This document shows, one piece after another, positions 45,839 to 60,400 of a stretch of 64,000 nt of DNA. Every line of letters begins with the position of its first letter. Position 1 is the stretch's first letter. The DNA is from Larimichthys crocea (lineage: Eukaryota; Chordata; Actinopteri; Sciaenidae), in the NCBI RefSeq assembly GCF_000972845.2, contig NC_040017.1:21276742-21340741 (forward strand), read 5' to 3'. The translations under genes and the position numbers were made by a program. The notes beneath the pieces were generated by a model. That model ran no database searches. It was not told where the DNA came from and worked only from the letters and a program-made list of their open reading frames with translations.

Positions 45839-46888
45839 GAAACTCTGAGCCTGCCAAATTGACAGTCACAACTAGAAACCTTTGCTTAACTATCTGCAAT
45901 CTAAAATAAACAAAAGAATCCAAGCTGTCCTTTAAATTAACAATGTATGCATGTAAATAAGGCTGGGAATGACTAATCCCTAATTATATTTTGCCCAAGG
46001 TAATCCAGCAGTATATAACACACAAGTTTTTCTGCAATATGTGATACATCACAAACCTATCTGTGTAAGCGAACAGTAAAATATAACTCGCAGTGGAACT
46101 ATATAACCACACGATTTATTTACTGCTTTAAACTCTTTCAGCTTTACATACTTTTACAGACTGCTGAGATGAAAATGTTTGTGCCAAAATGAATGAAAGC
46201 TAAGCCTTTTAAACACACACATACACACACTCCAACACGAACCTGTTTACCACTATTTCAATGTCAAATGGCCTTCAGCGGGTAGCATCTGAACAGCAAA
46301 TCAGTTTAGACTTCAAATATATGCAGGAATGAAATGCCTCTGCCTCAGTAATGGTGCCAGTGTGTTTATAATATATTGCAAGAGACTGACTCAATATCTT
46401 ACGATATATCAAAATGTTATTTGTCCGACAGGCTCTAGTTAAGAAAAACTGCTGAACAATTCACCCACTTACACCGATGTATTGTGTTGATTTATCAGTA
46501 TAAACCCAAAAACTGCGACAAGATTACACCTTTGCCTATTACAAATAATTCAATTACAATAAAAAGAAAAAGACACGTAACTCGGGTGTTTTGGTACACA
46601 GAAGCTTTACTGATTTTAATTCTCCATTAAGAGTAAAAAAAACATTTTCTGTACAAATTAGTAGAAATGATCCTGGAAGCATTTAATCTAGAACAAACAC
46701 AGCACTGAGATCCCAGTCTTAAAGGGACAATGCATACCCGAGGTGGTCGTATTCAGGACTCACTACTTTTAAAGGAACAAGTGAGTATTTGCTTGCTGCT
46801 CATGCCTCTCAACCACAGTTATACTCACTTCTACCAGTTGCTATGGAAACGTGTTCCCAGCTCCCCTCTCCCCATATTTTGACATCAC

Positions 46889-46919
46889 TGCTCTCTCTCC
46901 CTCTCTCTCTCTCCCTCTC
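46889..46919. repeat. CT-rich simple repeat
   Basis: CT dinucleotides with CCCT interruptions on the plus strand. Confidence 0.9.
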
Positions 46920-48050
46920 TGGTTGTTTGATTGGATGCAGCAGTACAGCCTCAGAGGAGCGACTGTTTACATTGAAGAGCTTGTCAAAACACGGTGCACA
47001 ACTTCAACTGATCACCATGATTGCCTCCACTGGCTGGGCCATTTGTGGTATTAATGCTCCAACGTCTGCAACCGGTTATCAACATACTGTTCATATATGC
47101 TATACATGAACAGCCATGTGTGCAGTATTGTTCAGTGAAAGCACGTCATATGTCTAAAGAGCAAATTTTAACAATTCATTGGACTCTCAGCTGGTGCTTC
47201 CCTTATTACAGCCCCAAGCTGAGGCATCAATATCTGCCAGGCTTTTAAACACTTGGGGCATTTTATTTGTGTATTGCTTTTTCAAACATGATAAGACGGC
47301 AGATGGCCGGAAGCTTGCAGTAAATCTCTGTGCATTAGGTTTTAAAAGAAATAGTAATGTGCCAACCCAAGAGGAACCACTAGTACAGAGAAAACTGCCT
47401 AGGTCTATATCTATTTCAGTCTGTTTCGGTCCACTTAACCCTTGTAAAGCCTAACTCTTAATCGCAAATCGTCTTTCCATAGCATCTACGGTACTTAAAG
47501 AGTCTTACAATTTGATTCATGTGTACTTAAATCCTTCTTATACATTATAAATGATTCGTTATATTTGAAAATTAACATATTCTGCCATCACAGTCAGCAG
47601 ATAACAGGATTTGTTTGGTGGCAGTGGAATGTTACGTGTTAAAAAAACGAGGGCGTAAAATATCACTTGAAATACTGACGTAATGGTCATATTCATGTGT
47701 TACATAATAGGGCAGCTCACATTAGAATAAGAGGCCGAGGCAGCAGAAGCTGAGCTGCCACAGTCGAGATGATTCAGACTCTTATCTGTGGCTGAAAAGT
47801 GGCCGTTTGAAAAGGTGTTCGGCTGTGATATTGAAGTACCATAAAACATGTCATATTTTATGCCATGTCACTTTTATCATTTTGTCATGAGCCAAAAAGG
47901 ATAGTTTTAGGCCCACCATGTAGTGCAGCATTAAAATATCTAACTATATTTAAACCCAGAACATTTTGGTTTTACATTGTTATGACTGTGGTCATATTTT
48001 TTGTAGTCTGCTGTGTGTTTGTTTGTCAATTTCATATGTAAATAGGGATG

Positions 48051-48472
48051 TGTCACCCCCGGGAGATGATTGGTGGAGTGATTCCAGGCCCTAGCCTGTG
48101 ATTGGCTGCAGCTGCGAACCACCTGATACATAAGGAGCCAAGATGTCGGCCGTCAGGTGGACAACCAGCACTTCCTCATCCTCCTCCCTTTTGTGGAGTC
48201 CTTTGTGCTAGATTAGAAGTTTTTGTTTGGAAAGTAGGGGTGGACTGCCATTTTGAGTTTCTCCTGTTTCGTTAGTTAAGGAGGTAAGTCCATTGTCATT
48301 TGTTTTCTGAGGTTAGTGATTTATTTTCCAGAGAGAGTTGTTTTGGCCTTGGGTCCACCCTGAAGTGGATACCTTAGTTAAAGTTGTTTGATCCCTGAGT
48401 TTAAATTTTCTTTTCTATAAAACTTGTGGCTTTCGAGTTATGCTCTAGGCACCCCTAGACTGGGGCATAACA
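48051..48472 (+). mobile_element. Possible solo LTR
   Basis: A 422-base unit starts TGTCACCCCC and ends GGGGCATAACA, so the ends are short imperfect inverted repeats of the TG...CA kind. Inside are a CCAAT-like GTGATTGGCTG, a TATA-like ACATAAGGAGCC about 30 bases later, and TATAAAACTT near the end, the order expected for an LTR. No flanking 5-bp duplication (GGATG left, ACATT right), no internal retroviral region and no second copy are in view. Confidence 0.4.
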
Positions 48473-49130
48473 ACATTAAAACATATCCTCCACATTTTTG
48501 CTATTTTCTGAATCCGTGACCTTCTTCACACTGATGTCTGCAACATTAAGAGGTCAACTGGAAAAAATGTCCGTTAATCTGAATTAGCCTTTACAAAACT
48601 TGACATTTAAACTTAGACGCGTGCCATTTCAGTGTGCTTTTTAAATTCATTAATATTGTCTAAGAATATCTGCACATCATTTAGTCTATAAAATTGCAGA
48701 AATTTGTTGGGATGTTCTGTAAAGTCTGTGTATATAATATGTTGGAAAACAGTTGCTGAAAACATATGAAAACACTTTGAATCACAGAAATGTGGAGTTA
48801 GAGGTTAAAACAGTTTTCAGTCCAGGATTTTGTGGGCGGTCCTTAAAGGGTGGCTCGATGACCCGTTGAGGCCACCCTGAGTAAACCCCTGCACTCCCAG
48901 CAGAGAGATAGAGATTAATTCATCTCACTCAGCGTGTTTCAAAGTTAGTCATGTCATTTTCTGCTCCCACGAGTGGGCGTGGCTTCAGCGCATTCAGCTG
49001 ACACGCCCCCACAGTCCCGAAGCTGAGAATACTGCTAATTTTTATCCGATTTGGACACCTAATTTCGTAAACTTATCTCAGAACGCATTTATTCTCACTT
49101 TACATGGACTTTAAGTCGAAGGCAATGTCT

Positions 49131-49497
49131 TTAAAAGATCAGTATCTAGGAATTAGTGGCATCTAGCGCTGTAGTTGCTGATTGCAATCGTCTCACCCTC
49201 TCCTTTCTTCATGAAGGAGAATCTTTGATGGCCACGAAATGTGTAAAAAACACAAAGAAAAGCCCAATTTAGTGTTTTGTTTTCTGTTCTGCATTACTGT
49301 AGAAACAAACAAACATGTGTGGAAGAGGACCTGCTGTGTCTGTAGATATAAAAAGCTCATTCTGAGGTAATGAAAACACAATGACTTTTAATATCAGGTG
49401 TTTATACAATAACGGAAATGTAGCTATGAATATTATATTCCACTATATTTCATATTCTGTAAATAGAGGTCCCTAAATGTTACACACTGGACCTTCA
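49131..49497. mobile_element. MITE-like dispersed repeat (family C), near full length
   Basis: It starts TTAAAAGATCAGTATCTAGG and contains ATTAGTGGCATCTAGCGCTG, GGAGAATCTTTGATGGCCAC, ACTGTAGAAACA, GGAAGAGGACCTGCTG and TGAATATTATATTCCA. It ends CCTAAATGTTACACACTGGA followed by CCTT. I recognise this ordered series from an abundant fish repeat whose termini are GGTCCAGTGTGTA in inverted orientation; the right terminus here is intact and the left is mutated. Confidence 0.65.
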
Positions 49498-49503
49498 AAT
49501 GTT

Positions 49504-49620
49504 TGGTTTTGTCAGTCCAAAACCTAAAGATATTCAGTTTAACATGATGAAAAAAGAGGGAAATCTTCATATTTAAAAAGGACTGAAAACACAATTTTCT
49601 CACATTTATGCATAAGAAAT
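49504..49620. repeat. Diverged partial copy of dispersed repeat family A
   Basis: Contains AAACCTAAAGATATTCAGTT and CTTCATATTTAAAAAG, the middle blocks of the repeat at 2854-3155, immediately after the family C copy. Confidence 0.4.
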
Positions 49621-52600
49621 TAAGATTAAAATAGATGGTGACTACTTTTTCTGTTAAATCGATGCTGATTCTCTACATCCTCAGAATTTATCGGTGGTCT
49701 GTTCAGTATGCAGCAGTTAAGCCTGTTGCAAAACAACATTGTATTCACAAGCTAAACTCAGATTAGGGAAGATATATCCCAGTGTATGCAGTTAAACATG
49801 AATGCACCATTCTCCCAGACTTGGCACTCACAACTGCATTTCCACGGATTGAAAAGAAAAAAAAGTTATGAACACACAAAAAAAAAACAAGCAATTTTGC
49901 GCCTTGCCCATTTGGTTGCATCTCCTGAATACATTCGATATGGAAAATACTGCTGTGGGGAACATAACATCTTTTAAGTAACTTCAGGATTGAAACTGAA
50001 GAAAATATGAGTTAAGGTAAACACTCCCTAAGGGCTATATGCCTCTCAGGGCTACATTCCTCTTCCTCTGTGTGCTGAAGATAATCTGTGACTCAATGAG
50101 CTACGGTGCACTCCACTTCAGTGGCCAACCGAATTCACCCTCATTCAGGCAATTTAGTGTGAGTGCCCCTCAGCATCTGCCTCAGCTGTGCACCACACAA
50201 CAAAAGCCGAGGGAGGAGGGGAGGGTGAGCGCCTGTGGTCCATCATGCCATGCTGTGTCCTCCTGTAATGAGTCAGTATTTAGGAGGCTGTAAATGCAGC
50301 TATTGTGCTGGCAGGGACAGTTCAAGTATAGGGAAGAGAAACCTTCTGGAAAAAATTACAAGAAAGAGATTAATAGTCACTTATTAAATTATTCTCACAA
50401 TTCCGTAAGCACAAGCCCAAAGCAACACAATTCAGGATAAACATGTTTTGTAGGTGACGACAACAGATATAGGATGCTGTGAAATAATGATTATGCCAAA
50501 AAATCCCAGTTTGATTTTGATCCAGCTCAGGGCTCCAGTAGAGCTGTACAACCTGTGCAACGACTGAGAGAGAACGCCGTCTGTCACCATGTCTAAAAAA
50601 GACATAGACATGATGCATAATCAGTGAAATGGAAAGACTCTTGGAGGCTGGATTCTGGGAACTGTGCAAGGATTTTTCAGTTTCGGCTCGAATCCTATGT
50701 AGATACTACATACAAGGGAGTCTGTGTGGCACGAACAATGACTGAAACAGTAACATCACTGCGAACACAATGAATCACCACAGACTGTTGCAAAACAACA
50801 CTCTTTCTTCCAGATTAATCATAACAGTGGTTCTCCAGTGGCTTCCCTGTTAGTGCTAGTCACGACACACTCCTATGGAAAAGCCCACAGAGCAACTGCC
50901 TACATGCTACAAAGTAAGAAAGCTATTATGAGTCTGTGGGATATACTGTAACACGCTAAGGCTGCGCAGGATGTCATGCATCTCTAATAATTACTGTAAC
51001 GTCAAAAGAGGCAAAAAGGGGGACTGGGAGGGCAGGAGAGCAAGAGGGGAGGGAGCCACAATGACCACTCAGCCACAAGCTGCCTGAGACTACACAGAAC
51101 CCCGAAGCCTGGCACATGCACACAGCTCTCTCTGTGTGTCCATTCAGAAGGCAGACAAGCTGGGACGAGCCGGATAAGCCTGCCTGTGACTCCACCAGGA
51201 AGAGGATCAATAAGAGGGAATGCACCATTTCAGATACAGCCAGACAGAGCCAGGGGCAGGGCGGAGAGGCAGAGCAGCACTTGAGTACTCATTATGTTGT
51301 GTAGGATGACACAGTGTGTGCAGCCACTTCTGGAGTCGTCTATGAATGCAGGAAGACGATGCAGACCCATTAGAGATTAGGGCAGACCACACAGTAATTG
51401 GATTAATGCGCTAATGAAAATAAAAACTGGCATGAGCATGTCTCCGCCAAGGTTACAGAGCAGACAAAAATAATTGTGCAGACACGTTTGCAGCAGGTAG
51501 GGAAACCGGTCACTAGAAGCACAAAGCTATCCTATGACAGGAGGAGTGTTGAACAATGTTCGCCACGGCCATCTCTTTCCCTTTTCGCTCGCTGGCATGG
51601 AAGCAGTTGGCTGCAGCTGAGCATTTGGACATCGTCCACCAGCAGTCAATCACATACGTATGTCCTGCCTCCCGTACTAACACAGTCTGAAATGAACACC
51701 TGCCAAGTCCCAAATGCCAGTAAAATTCGTCTTTGCCAGTAAATAAACAAGGGTCACCCACCACAGTGTCCAAGATGATGATGCCTCAGCTGGTCTTTTC
51801 CTGTCCACGGGATTATGTCCCTGCTGACCACTGTACACTCTCTCGAAACGTAAGCCAATGAAAATCAGAGCAAAAACAGTGGCTGTGCATCAAGCTTCCA
51901 ACGCTTCTGGCTCTACAAGAAATTGTTAAACTGTTATATCCCATTTGACTGCAAACAGCAAGTACAACTAAAAGATCTATTGTAGAATTGAGTTTGAAAT
52001 CAGAGCCTCTGTCTGCTCATCTCTTTACTGAAATGTTCCTGACTTAACACAGAACATGAAGCAGAAAACGAGCACATCAGTGTCACAGCTCGGAGGCAGT
52101 AAAAGACGTTGTGACACAATTATATATTTATTTAATAAACGTTTTATTGTTTTGCAGATGCTGAACTTAAACTTAATCGGTTATACGCACAACCGCCCTA
52201 AGTGTGTATTGACTCTACGTTAAATCGATTGTAATTTCAAAAACACCAAAATAATAACTCAGTGTTAATGGTCTACGAGTGGGCAGCTTCTTTCAAGAAC
52301 TAACCCGCTAATTTGACCTCACAGACTGAGGAATGTGCAGCGTTTCTGCCAGAGAGAGAATTTATATTCATTTCTAACTAACCAGAATAACTGCCATCAT
52401 CACATGCCTTCAGTTCAATTCATCTTTGCAGATGTGCATGTGCAGTGCATCTCCCTGCTGGAAAATAAAACCCTTTGATGGCAACACAAGAGTCATCTGT
52501 GCTTCACTAAGAAGCTCATTCTTATCCTGTTTAAAATTAGTTATACTTTATAAGTCCCAATGCATAAATCTGTTCCCTTCTAACTATTTATGAATGTGGG

Positions 52601-55600
52601 GTAGCCACGATGCCGCGCCTGGGGACCAGCTACAGCTTCTTCATGAGGGCCAACAGCAGGAGCATCCTAATAATGTCATTTACTAATCCAATAGGCCTAT
52701 AATGTGCAATAATGTGAATGTCTTTAGGGTTGGAAATGAGAGCACCAAGGTGAAAATCCATTCACAGACAGAAAGAACATGAAGACTCCACACAGTTTAA
52801 TGTGAGGCAGAAGCACTTGACACATTCACATAAAGAAAAGTCAAGTAGAGTGTGTGTGGTTGACTGAAATAAGCTTTGTGATCCTAAATTGTTGATTCAA
52901 AGTTGTATTTCTATTCTAAATGGATCACTCCAGTGGCATACTTATGCTCAGGGTCATGCTTTAAACACTCATCTCAATTTAAAAACTTTCAAAGAAGAAC
53001 GTCAGAAATGCTTCTCTAACTCACCCCACAAGGGCGTGTTTGGTACTCCGGAAGCATGTTGCTGTTACTCAAGGCCATCCCTGATGTCCCTCATTAATCC
53101 ATGCCACATCTAATTGTGCTAAGCCATAACAGCAGGTCATTTGCATTCTTAAGCAACAGCACTCTGCTCTTCCACATTTTTTCCACTTGTTGTTGACTAA
53201 TTGGAGATGCTTCTGACAGGCTAGAGGAGAATGGGTAACATTAGTCAAGCTTTTTTAGACAAAGTTCTGCTGGCTCAGTTGTGGCCTCTGTGGAGCACAT
53301 CAATAAGAAAGTTGCGCTATTCAGGCTGACACTTATCTGACAAGTATCAGATGCTTTTAAAGAGTGAACAGTGTTACAGCTGTGGCTGAAATTTTCCCCC
53401 CCAATCCGAAGTGGCAATGCAGTAGCAAGTACGAAGCCTTTCACAACATGGGCTTGGACAGGTGCAGGTTTCCTAATGTTCTAGCAGACAGTCAGAGTTT
53501 CCAGTTTTTGGTTTGTGGAGAGAGAATCCACAGAACCAAAAGGAGACGGAGGGTTGCTTACGAGTTTAAAACATCCCATATACTGTATGTGCAGCCTGAG
53601 GAGGAAAAAGTTTATTCAGAATGGCATTTTCAGCCAGTCATCCTGAAGAAGTATGCCGTTTTGTGTCATCTTTTAGTCAGCTAAATGTCGTGATTCGATC
53701 ATTTAGCACTTTTGGTGAGACAAATTCATGCTCTGATGAGACAAGCAATGACTCATAAACAACCTGTTACTACACCTGCTATGGAAATCTGTTCATGTTT
53801 ACATGTTCGGTATCAGGTGTTGCTTTCTCTACAAATCCAATGCACGCTTGAGATATATGCAACATCGAAATCCAGTGCACTCGATCACAAATGTAGTTAT
53901 CTGCTTGAAAGAACAACAGAAATAAAGCAGACTGTTATACACAAGAAGCAGGCTTTGTTTCGGGTTTGATCCAAAGCGTTAATTGGGAAGCTGGATCCTG
54001 TATTCTCCCGTCATCTTCTTGATGAAGCCGTCAGTACAAAAGAGCAAGGAAAGCCCAAGGTTGTGTTTTGCATTCTTTGAGACAGACTGACTAGGCGTGG
54101 TCTGTCATCGCAACGGCTCCACTGAGGGCGACAGATGGCACAGAGGCACCTTATGACACAACATGAGCTTCCACACATACACACACCTTGCCGGCCAATC
54201 AGATGCTGGACTGTAAAAATAGACACTGGGATGGAGCTAGCCTCCAGAGAGTTGGCTACTCTATCCCTCAGGGTTAAGAATCTCCAGAGACATCTACAGA
54301 GAGCGAAGACTATCACCATTAATCTCAGCACTTAAAAACGGGGTTGTGATGAATTAGTGTGGGGTAATGCCTTTTTCTGATTTTATGGCTGCTCATTATA
54401 CATGTAATATGAGGTGCTGCTTTCAGCTAAGTGGCCCGGACTAATTTCATTACCAGTGGACATACATGGATTTAGGGGTCATATTTACCTTTATTGCTTT
54501 TTCCAGGTATTTTATTGATGGATCTCATTGGTTTGACCTTCAGATAATAATAACGGCTGATTGCTACATAGTCACCAGCCTTAAGATTCTTTGAATTCAG
54601 TCCAATGAAGGATACACTGCTCGTTTGAGCTGCAATCCATTTATGTTACAAATCCTGTGAGCTCCACTACTGGAATGAATTTATCACGAGGCAGAAATTC
54701 AATTCATCTGAGAAACTCGATTTAACTTACGTCTGAGAAATGTAAGTTTTTAAACTGGAGGAATGAACTCAGTGGGGGATTGCGTTTAATGGAAGTTTTC
54801 ATATACGCATGTGTCATCTGGGCACAAGGTATAAAACTGAAATTTACTAAGGGCTGATGCCAAAAGCAGCACAAGGATACCACAACAGTAGACAGTGCAT
54901 TACATAGACTAAATACAGTAGAGATATTAAAAATAGAGATGCACCAGTCAATTGAATGGTGACAGGAATCTTCGTCCATCTTCATCAGCCATGACCGGTG
55001 ACACGTTGGAACACACAGTAACATGCACACACACTAAAACAACAACAAAGACAACCGTCTTCCACACGTGGCTCACCTGCTGTGCTGAAAACGCAATCGC
55101 AGGTGAAAAAAAATCCACACCGCTTCTTGTGTTTTGTTTTTTATAAAACGTACTGCTGACGACAAGGACGGAAAGTAGACAGTGCAGACACTTGGAGGAC
55201 ACGGGGAGAGGTGAGGCGGGGCAAGGCGGCGTGTGTCTAGAGGTGTGGCTGTGTGCATGTGTGTGAAAAAACAGATCTGAAGGTAAGTAGGCAAAGGTAA
55301 AGTGTAAAAACACAAAAATAAGGTGGAGCTGGACCATTGATTGTTATTTCATCATGGGAAAAAAATTGGAATCGACAGGTCAGAAATCTGAATTGGATAA
55401 GAAAATTACAATCAATCCATATCTAATTAAAAACATGTGTTAAACACACGCTGAATGTCAGTCTGCTCAATTCTAGTTTGCCATCTACATTTTGCCGGAT
55501 CGTCTTTGGCAGCAGCATGACAGGTGAATAAAAAATGTAAAACTTCAGCTACACTTTCAGTTCTCACTTCAGGGACCACAAGTAAAACCTGATAAGTCAC

Positions 55601-56714
55601 TGGAAATTAGGAATCAGTCTGCAAGAAGTATCAAACGTATAACCACTGTTCCAAAAACTACTCGTTTCTCTGAAGTCTCCTTTAGGAATGGTGCAGTACT
55701 CCTACTCAGGTAGCCAGTGGCTCCACTTTTTTACCACTCTGGATTTGGATAGTGCTCTGCAGGTATTAGTCTACTGATGGAAACACAGACACACAGCCGC
55801 AGACTATCAAAAGTCTGACACAAACAGATTCACTTTGAAAAGAACTCAGCCCAACCATACTAAACACAGCACGGACTTCACCTCGAAGCTCTAACCACTT
55901 GTTTAGAGTAGCAATCCTCCTCTGGTTATTTGCACCTAGGGTTAGGGTTAGACCTCTTTGAGAAACTAACCATAGTGGCCACAGACCACAGCATACTAGC
56001 TTTGTGGGATTCATCCTATAAGTGAATAAATATCCTGGATTGACGGCAACACAGCAGCTCATAGATGGAGCCCTCCAATCATGACGTCTCGAAAAGAAAT
56101 CAACAGCGCATTCCTCCAAGCTAATTTTCTAATTACATTTTATGAGAAAATTACCGTGAAAAGAGGGATGCGTGTTTTACCACATCACAATGTCGTGATT
56201 TGGACAGATATTGCGGACACCGCAGTGAAATTAAAACGCTCATTTTGGGCAACCCAGATGTGATGGTAGACCTGCTATGTTCAATTTGTGGACTACATCT
56301 CTGATCTAATGAGGGCACTCCCTTAGAGTACATGCACGTAGGTGTTGGGACTGTCTACATACAGCACATTTAATCACATTCATTTCAAACAGCCAGAGGT
56401 TTCCCTAATAGAGACAGACAATATGTACAAAATCAATATGAACAACTAAAGCCGAGCCAGTGCACTGCTTGCTTTCCACCTAATTAAAAACCCAGAATAG
56501 AGAACCACGTATATAAACAGTGACACAATGTCATGACGGTGCAGGTCCGTTCAACCAGCACTGCATTTAAATGTAGAGCAAATTGAATCTGATAGATAGG
56601 AACCAAACTAAACTAACAGTTGTCATAAAGAAGATCATTTGGTTTTAAACACTTGGAAAAGAGTCCAAGTATTGATATTTTTGACAACCCTAGTTAAGAC
56701 CACACAGAGAGAAA

Positions 56715-57425
56715 GAGACATATCAACATCCAGAAACAGTGCTGATGGGCCCGAGCTTCTCTGAGATGGACTGACAAAGTGGAAAAGTTTGCTGTGGTCT
56801 GACAAATCCACATTTAAAATTGATTTTGAAAATCATGGATGTCATGTCCTCCGGGCTGAAGAGTAAAGAAGAAAAAAAAACATCCAGACACATAGTTCGA
56901 AAGGCAGAGCCTGTGACAGTATTGGAGTTGTGTTCGTCCCTGTGGCATGGGTAACTTTCACACCTGTGTAGGCATCATTAACACTGAAAGGTACATTCAA
57001 TAAGACAATGCCAGGCCACATTCTGCACGTGTTCCAACAGTGTGGCTTTGTAGTGAAAGCCTGCAGTCCGGACATGTCTTCCATTGAAACCGTGTGGGGT
57101 GTCATGAAGCGTGAAATACAACAATGGAGTTTTGGAGCAACTGAAGTCGAACAGTGAACAAGAATGGGAAATAATCTTACTTTCTACAATTACAATTAAT
57201 GTCCTCAGTTTCCAAACGCTTACAGAGTGTTGCTCACATAAAAGGTGATGTAACGGAGTGGAAAACATGCCTCTGTCCTCATTTTTTTTGCAACATGTAG
57301 CCGTCAAATGTATGTGTATATTTACAAAAAACAATGAAGGTTATCAGTTTGATCAGTAGATATCTTGTATTTGTACTCTATCTAATCATTTTAACAGATA
57401 TTTGGTTGAATAATTCTTTGTTTTT
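56715..57425 (+). mobile_element. Tc1-like transposon fossil, 3' part of the transposase
   Basis: Ordered blocks match the end of a fish Tc1/mariner-type transposase: GAGATGGACTGACAAAGTGG, GTGGTCTGACAAATCCACAT, CATGGGTAAC, then a stretch reading DNARPHSARV (holding a catalytic Asp) and one reading CSPDMSSIETVWGVMKREIQ. Stops (TAA in place of the Gln before DNA), a frameshift after the DNARPH block and internal deletions show it is dead. The 3' non-coding end (ATATCTTGTATTTGTA, then GGTTGAATAATTCTTTG) also fits. Confidence 0.75.
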
Positions 57426-60400
57426 GAAACACATTCTCCAGTATGGCAGAATATGGCCGCCAAATGATCTAAGTGTCACATCAGCTGATGTCAAACATCT
57501 CTGAAGCTCTGACATGGTGAAAGCGTGTACTGACCCTGTTAAGTCAAAATGTGTTGTAACTGTGTGTTACTGTAGCCACTCTTGGAGCGCAGCTATGTGC
57601 TGTCATACCGCAGAGAACAGCATATCACCTCTCCACACTAATGGTGGTTGTTGTGAAGCAATATCCAGTGGGAGTAGGCATGCAAGCCGTATGCCATTGA
57701 GAATACAGTGAGTGATTACTGCATACATGCTGCACGGTCACCTATCCTTTTAGATGAAAACACACAGAGTGTAAGCAATGCTTTATAAAATGTGTTTTGC
57801 TTTTCATAAAACCTTCCTATGCTTTAAAATGTCTTCAGCTTGAACAGGATTATACCCAAGCTACGTAAACTTTAAGGAATATGGCCTAAGGACCATAAAA
57901 GCTTCAAAGTCAGGGTTTGGGAAAATTATAAATACTTGCTTACCACAATGTGAGCATTGTGACCCCAGCCGTGATCACGAATCTACTTGAACTGCTTCAA
58001 ATTGCAGCTCTGTAATCAAGTAAATACTACCTACAATGGTAGAAAGGTAACAATGGAGGTAATTGCAGTGGTTCTCACTGGTGGTTCTTCCAGATGTTGT
58101 GCTACCACATCGAACAATCTTAAAGTCTCTACACTGGCTGGTGATGTGAGGTAGTTCCATTTGCTTCAGAGGGCCTGTCATCTGTTTTTTGCACTCTATG
58201 ACATCTATGGAAAAGATGCACAATGGGGTTCATGACACATCCGGCTTCTGCTGGCAGAGAGAGCAAGACGGCTTTCAAGCTGTGGAAGTCAGCGAGTCAT
58301 ACTGAGAGGAGGTCCTTCAGGGAGGAGCGTGAGAGACATGGTAAAAAGAAAGACAGACAAGATGCCAAACATACAGAGTAGACAAAAAAAAAGTTGGCAC
58401 TGTATTATAGGTTTTGTTTGGATATTGTATTTTCAATCTGCTCCTTGCAAGACAACCAATACGTTTTGTGTTGAGTGTGTGTTTCAGTGAGCTTAAAATA
58501 CAACCATTATGGCTTTTTTTGCACGTCTCCTCTTCTCTTCATCCCTTTTAAATCGACTCACTCTCCATTGTACACTTACACAGAAAAAGATATTGGAGAT
58601 TTTAGTGATCAATATTTAAAAGGCAGTGTTGGTATCGATATCAACACCAATGTCAATATATCCTCTAAATACTAAAATCCAGAGAACAATTTGTAACAAA
58701 TTGTTGTCTCTTAAGTTCATTAAAGTTCATTGAATTAAATCTTAAAAGTTTTAAGACCTGGTTATTGAATTAAATATAGGATTTGTCATATCAATTATCC
58801 CAGAGGGGAAAAAATTTGCTTCCAACTTCGTTTTTACAGGGAATAGCTTTTTCCCGTATTAAGCTGCTCAGTTCATGCAGATTGGGTTCATGATTCTGTA
58901 GTTCATAACTGTAATGACAAATTTAATGAGGTGAACCCTTTTTATGCTGTAACTATCTCTCTTATTGTAACATTATACTGATGTGAATTAGCTAATATTA
59001 CAGAAATTTTGTGTTTCTACAAAGTGACAGTCACATTTTATGAGTTATGCGTTATACATTTACGACAATTAACATTATTAAATGTGAAAATAGTCTTTTT
59101 CTGTTTGCAGCATTTAAAACAAATATGAAACGGGTAGCACAAGACACATCTAGGAGTGCTGCATCTCTAAGAAAGCAGCAGCTCTCTCATTTCGTTTTAG
59201 TGCAGCCACAAGGGCACTGGACAGACACTTGATAATTTATGATAGTCTTCTGTTCAGTCAGGCAAACAAGGCACATGTATGAAACTGAAATATAGAAGAA
59301 TACACACCAGTGTTTTGGTGCAAGGATTTAGGAAATGAATGAAAGAATCTTCCCTGTTTTCTACCAATCAATGGTAGGGCATTATGCTGAGGAGGTTTCC
59401 CTCCCAGTTCCAGCTCCACAACCAACCAGCAGGAGTTGCTAGTGCCGTGACAGGGATGAAAATCCTCCAGAGCCTTCCACCTGTGAACACGCAACAGCTT
59501 GAACGTTGTAAGATGTTTGTGCTTATACTTAGTCAGTTACTGTAACCGCATTGGGAAACAAATTTGGAACTGAGGGTGGTTAACCATGAATGTGTGACAG
59601 CCTGAGAGATCTGTCGAACAAGGCTATTGAGTCTATTAAGTCATTATATCACACAGAGTGAGGCAGCCGCCCTGCAGAGAACCCTCATCTTTGGATCAAT
59701 ACCTTTGTATCTTGTAACCGTCGGTGCGACGTGACCAGTAAACTGTTGAGTTTTGTGACGTTAAACTTACATCGTGCCACGGTCACCAAACACTGTACCT
59801 TCAAACCCTGCCAATAAATATCATACACAGTAAAGGTGACAAGTCAACCCTCGTCAGAGTCCAACAGTGCTTGGGCTTATGCCAAGAATACAACAGAGCT
59901 CGAGGTTACAGGGAATGAATGACTTCAAACAGTTCCCCACACACTATATATAGTACATATAGAAACCCAGAAAACATTGCTTTAATACTTCGCCTCAATA
60001 ATCTGTCTCTGGGTTAAAAGCTGGTCAACTGTTCCACAGAAAGGTGAACCTGAGGTTTAGCAACTGGCTTATACACAGTTATAATTCCTAGCACCTAGGT
60101 ATAGGGTTTCAAAAGGAAGTAAACAGTACAGTGCTTCTCAGTAGTCGACCCAAGGGACACACTGTACAGTACTTGGAAAACACCACAGAAATGGGGACGT
60201 GATGGTGTCCTGGTCCAAGCACGCTGTAACCGAGCCAAACAGAACAATCACATCAATCATCGGGACAAATCTTGTCCACACCCGGCACCACTAAGGAGTT
60301 AACTGTAGCGCTCCAGTGACCTCTGACTCAGAGATGGACTCTAATCCCCTCGAATCCTCCAGATACACCTCCTGTCCAGTGGGTGTGTCCGCTGGCTTCG

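Noticed and set aside
55936..55951. GGGTTAGGGTTAG, telomere-like units
   Set aside because: Two units only, which is expected by chance in 64 kb.
59258..59494. Minus-strand frame of 78 codons starting MRVHRWKALEDFHPCHG
   Set aside because: Looks vaguely protein-like but I cannot assign it to any family, it has no exon partners and may derive from an unrecognised repeat.
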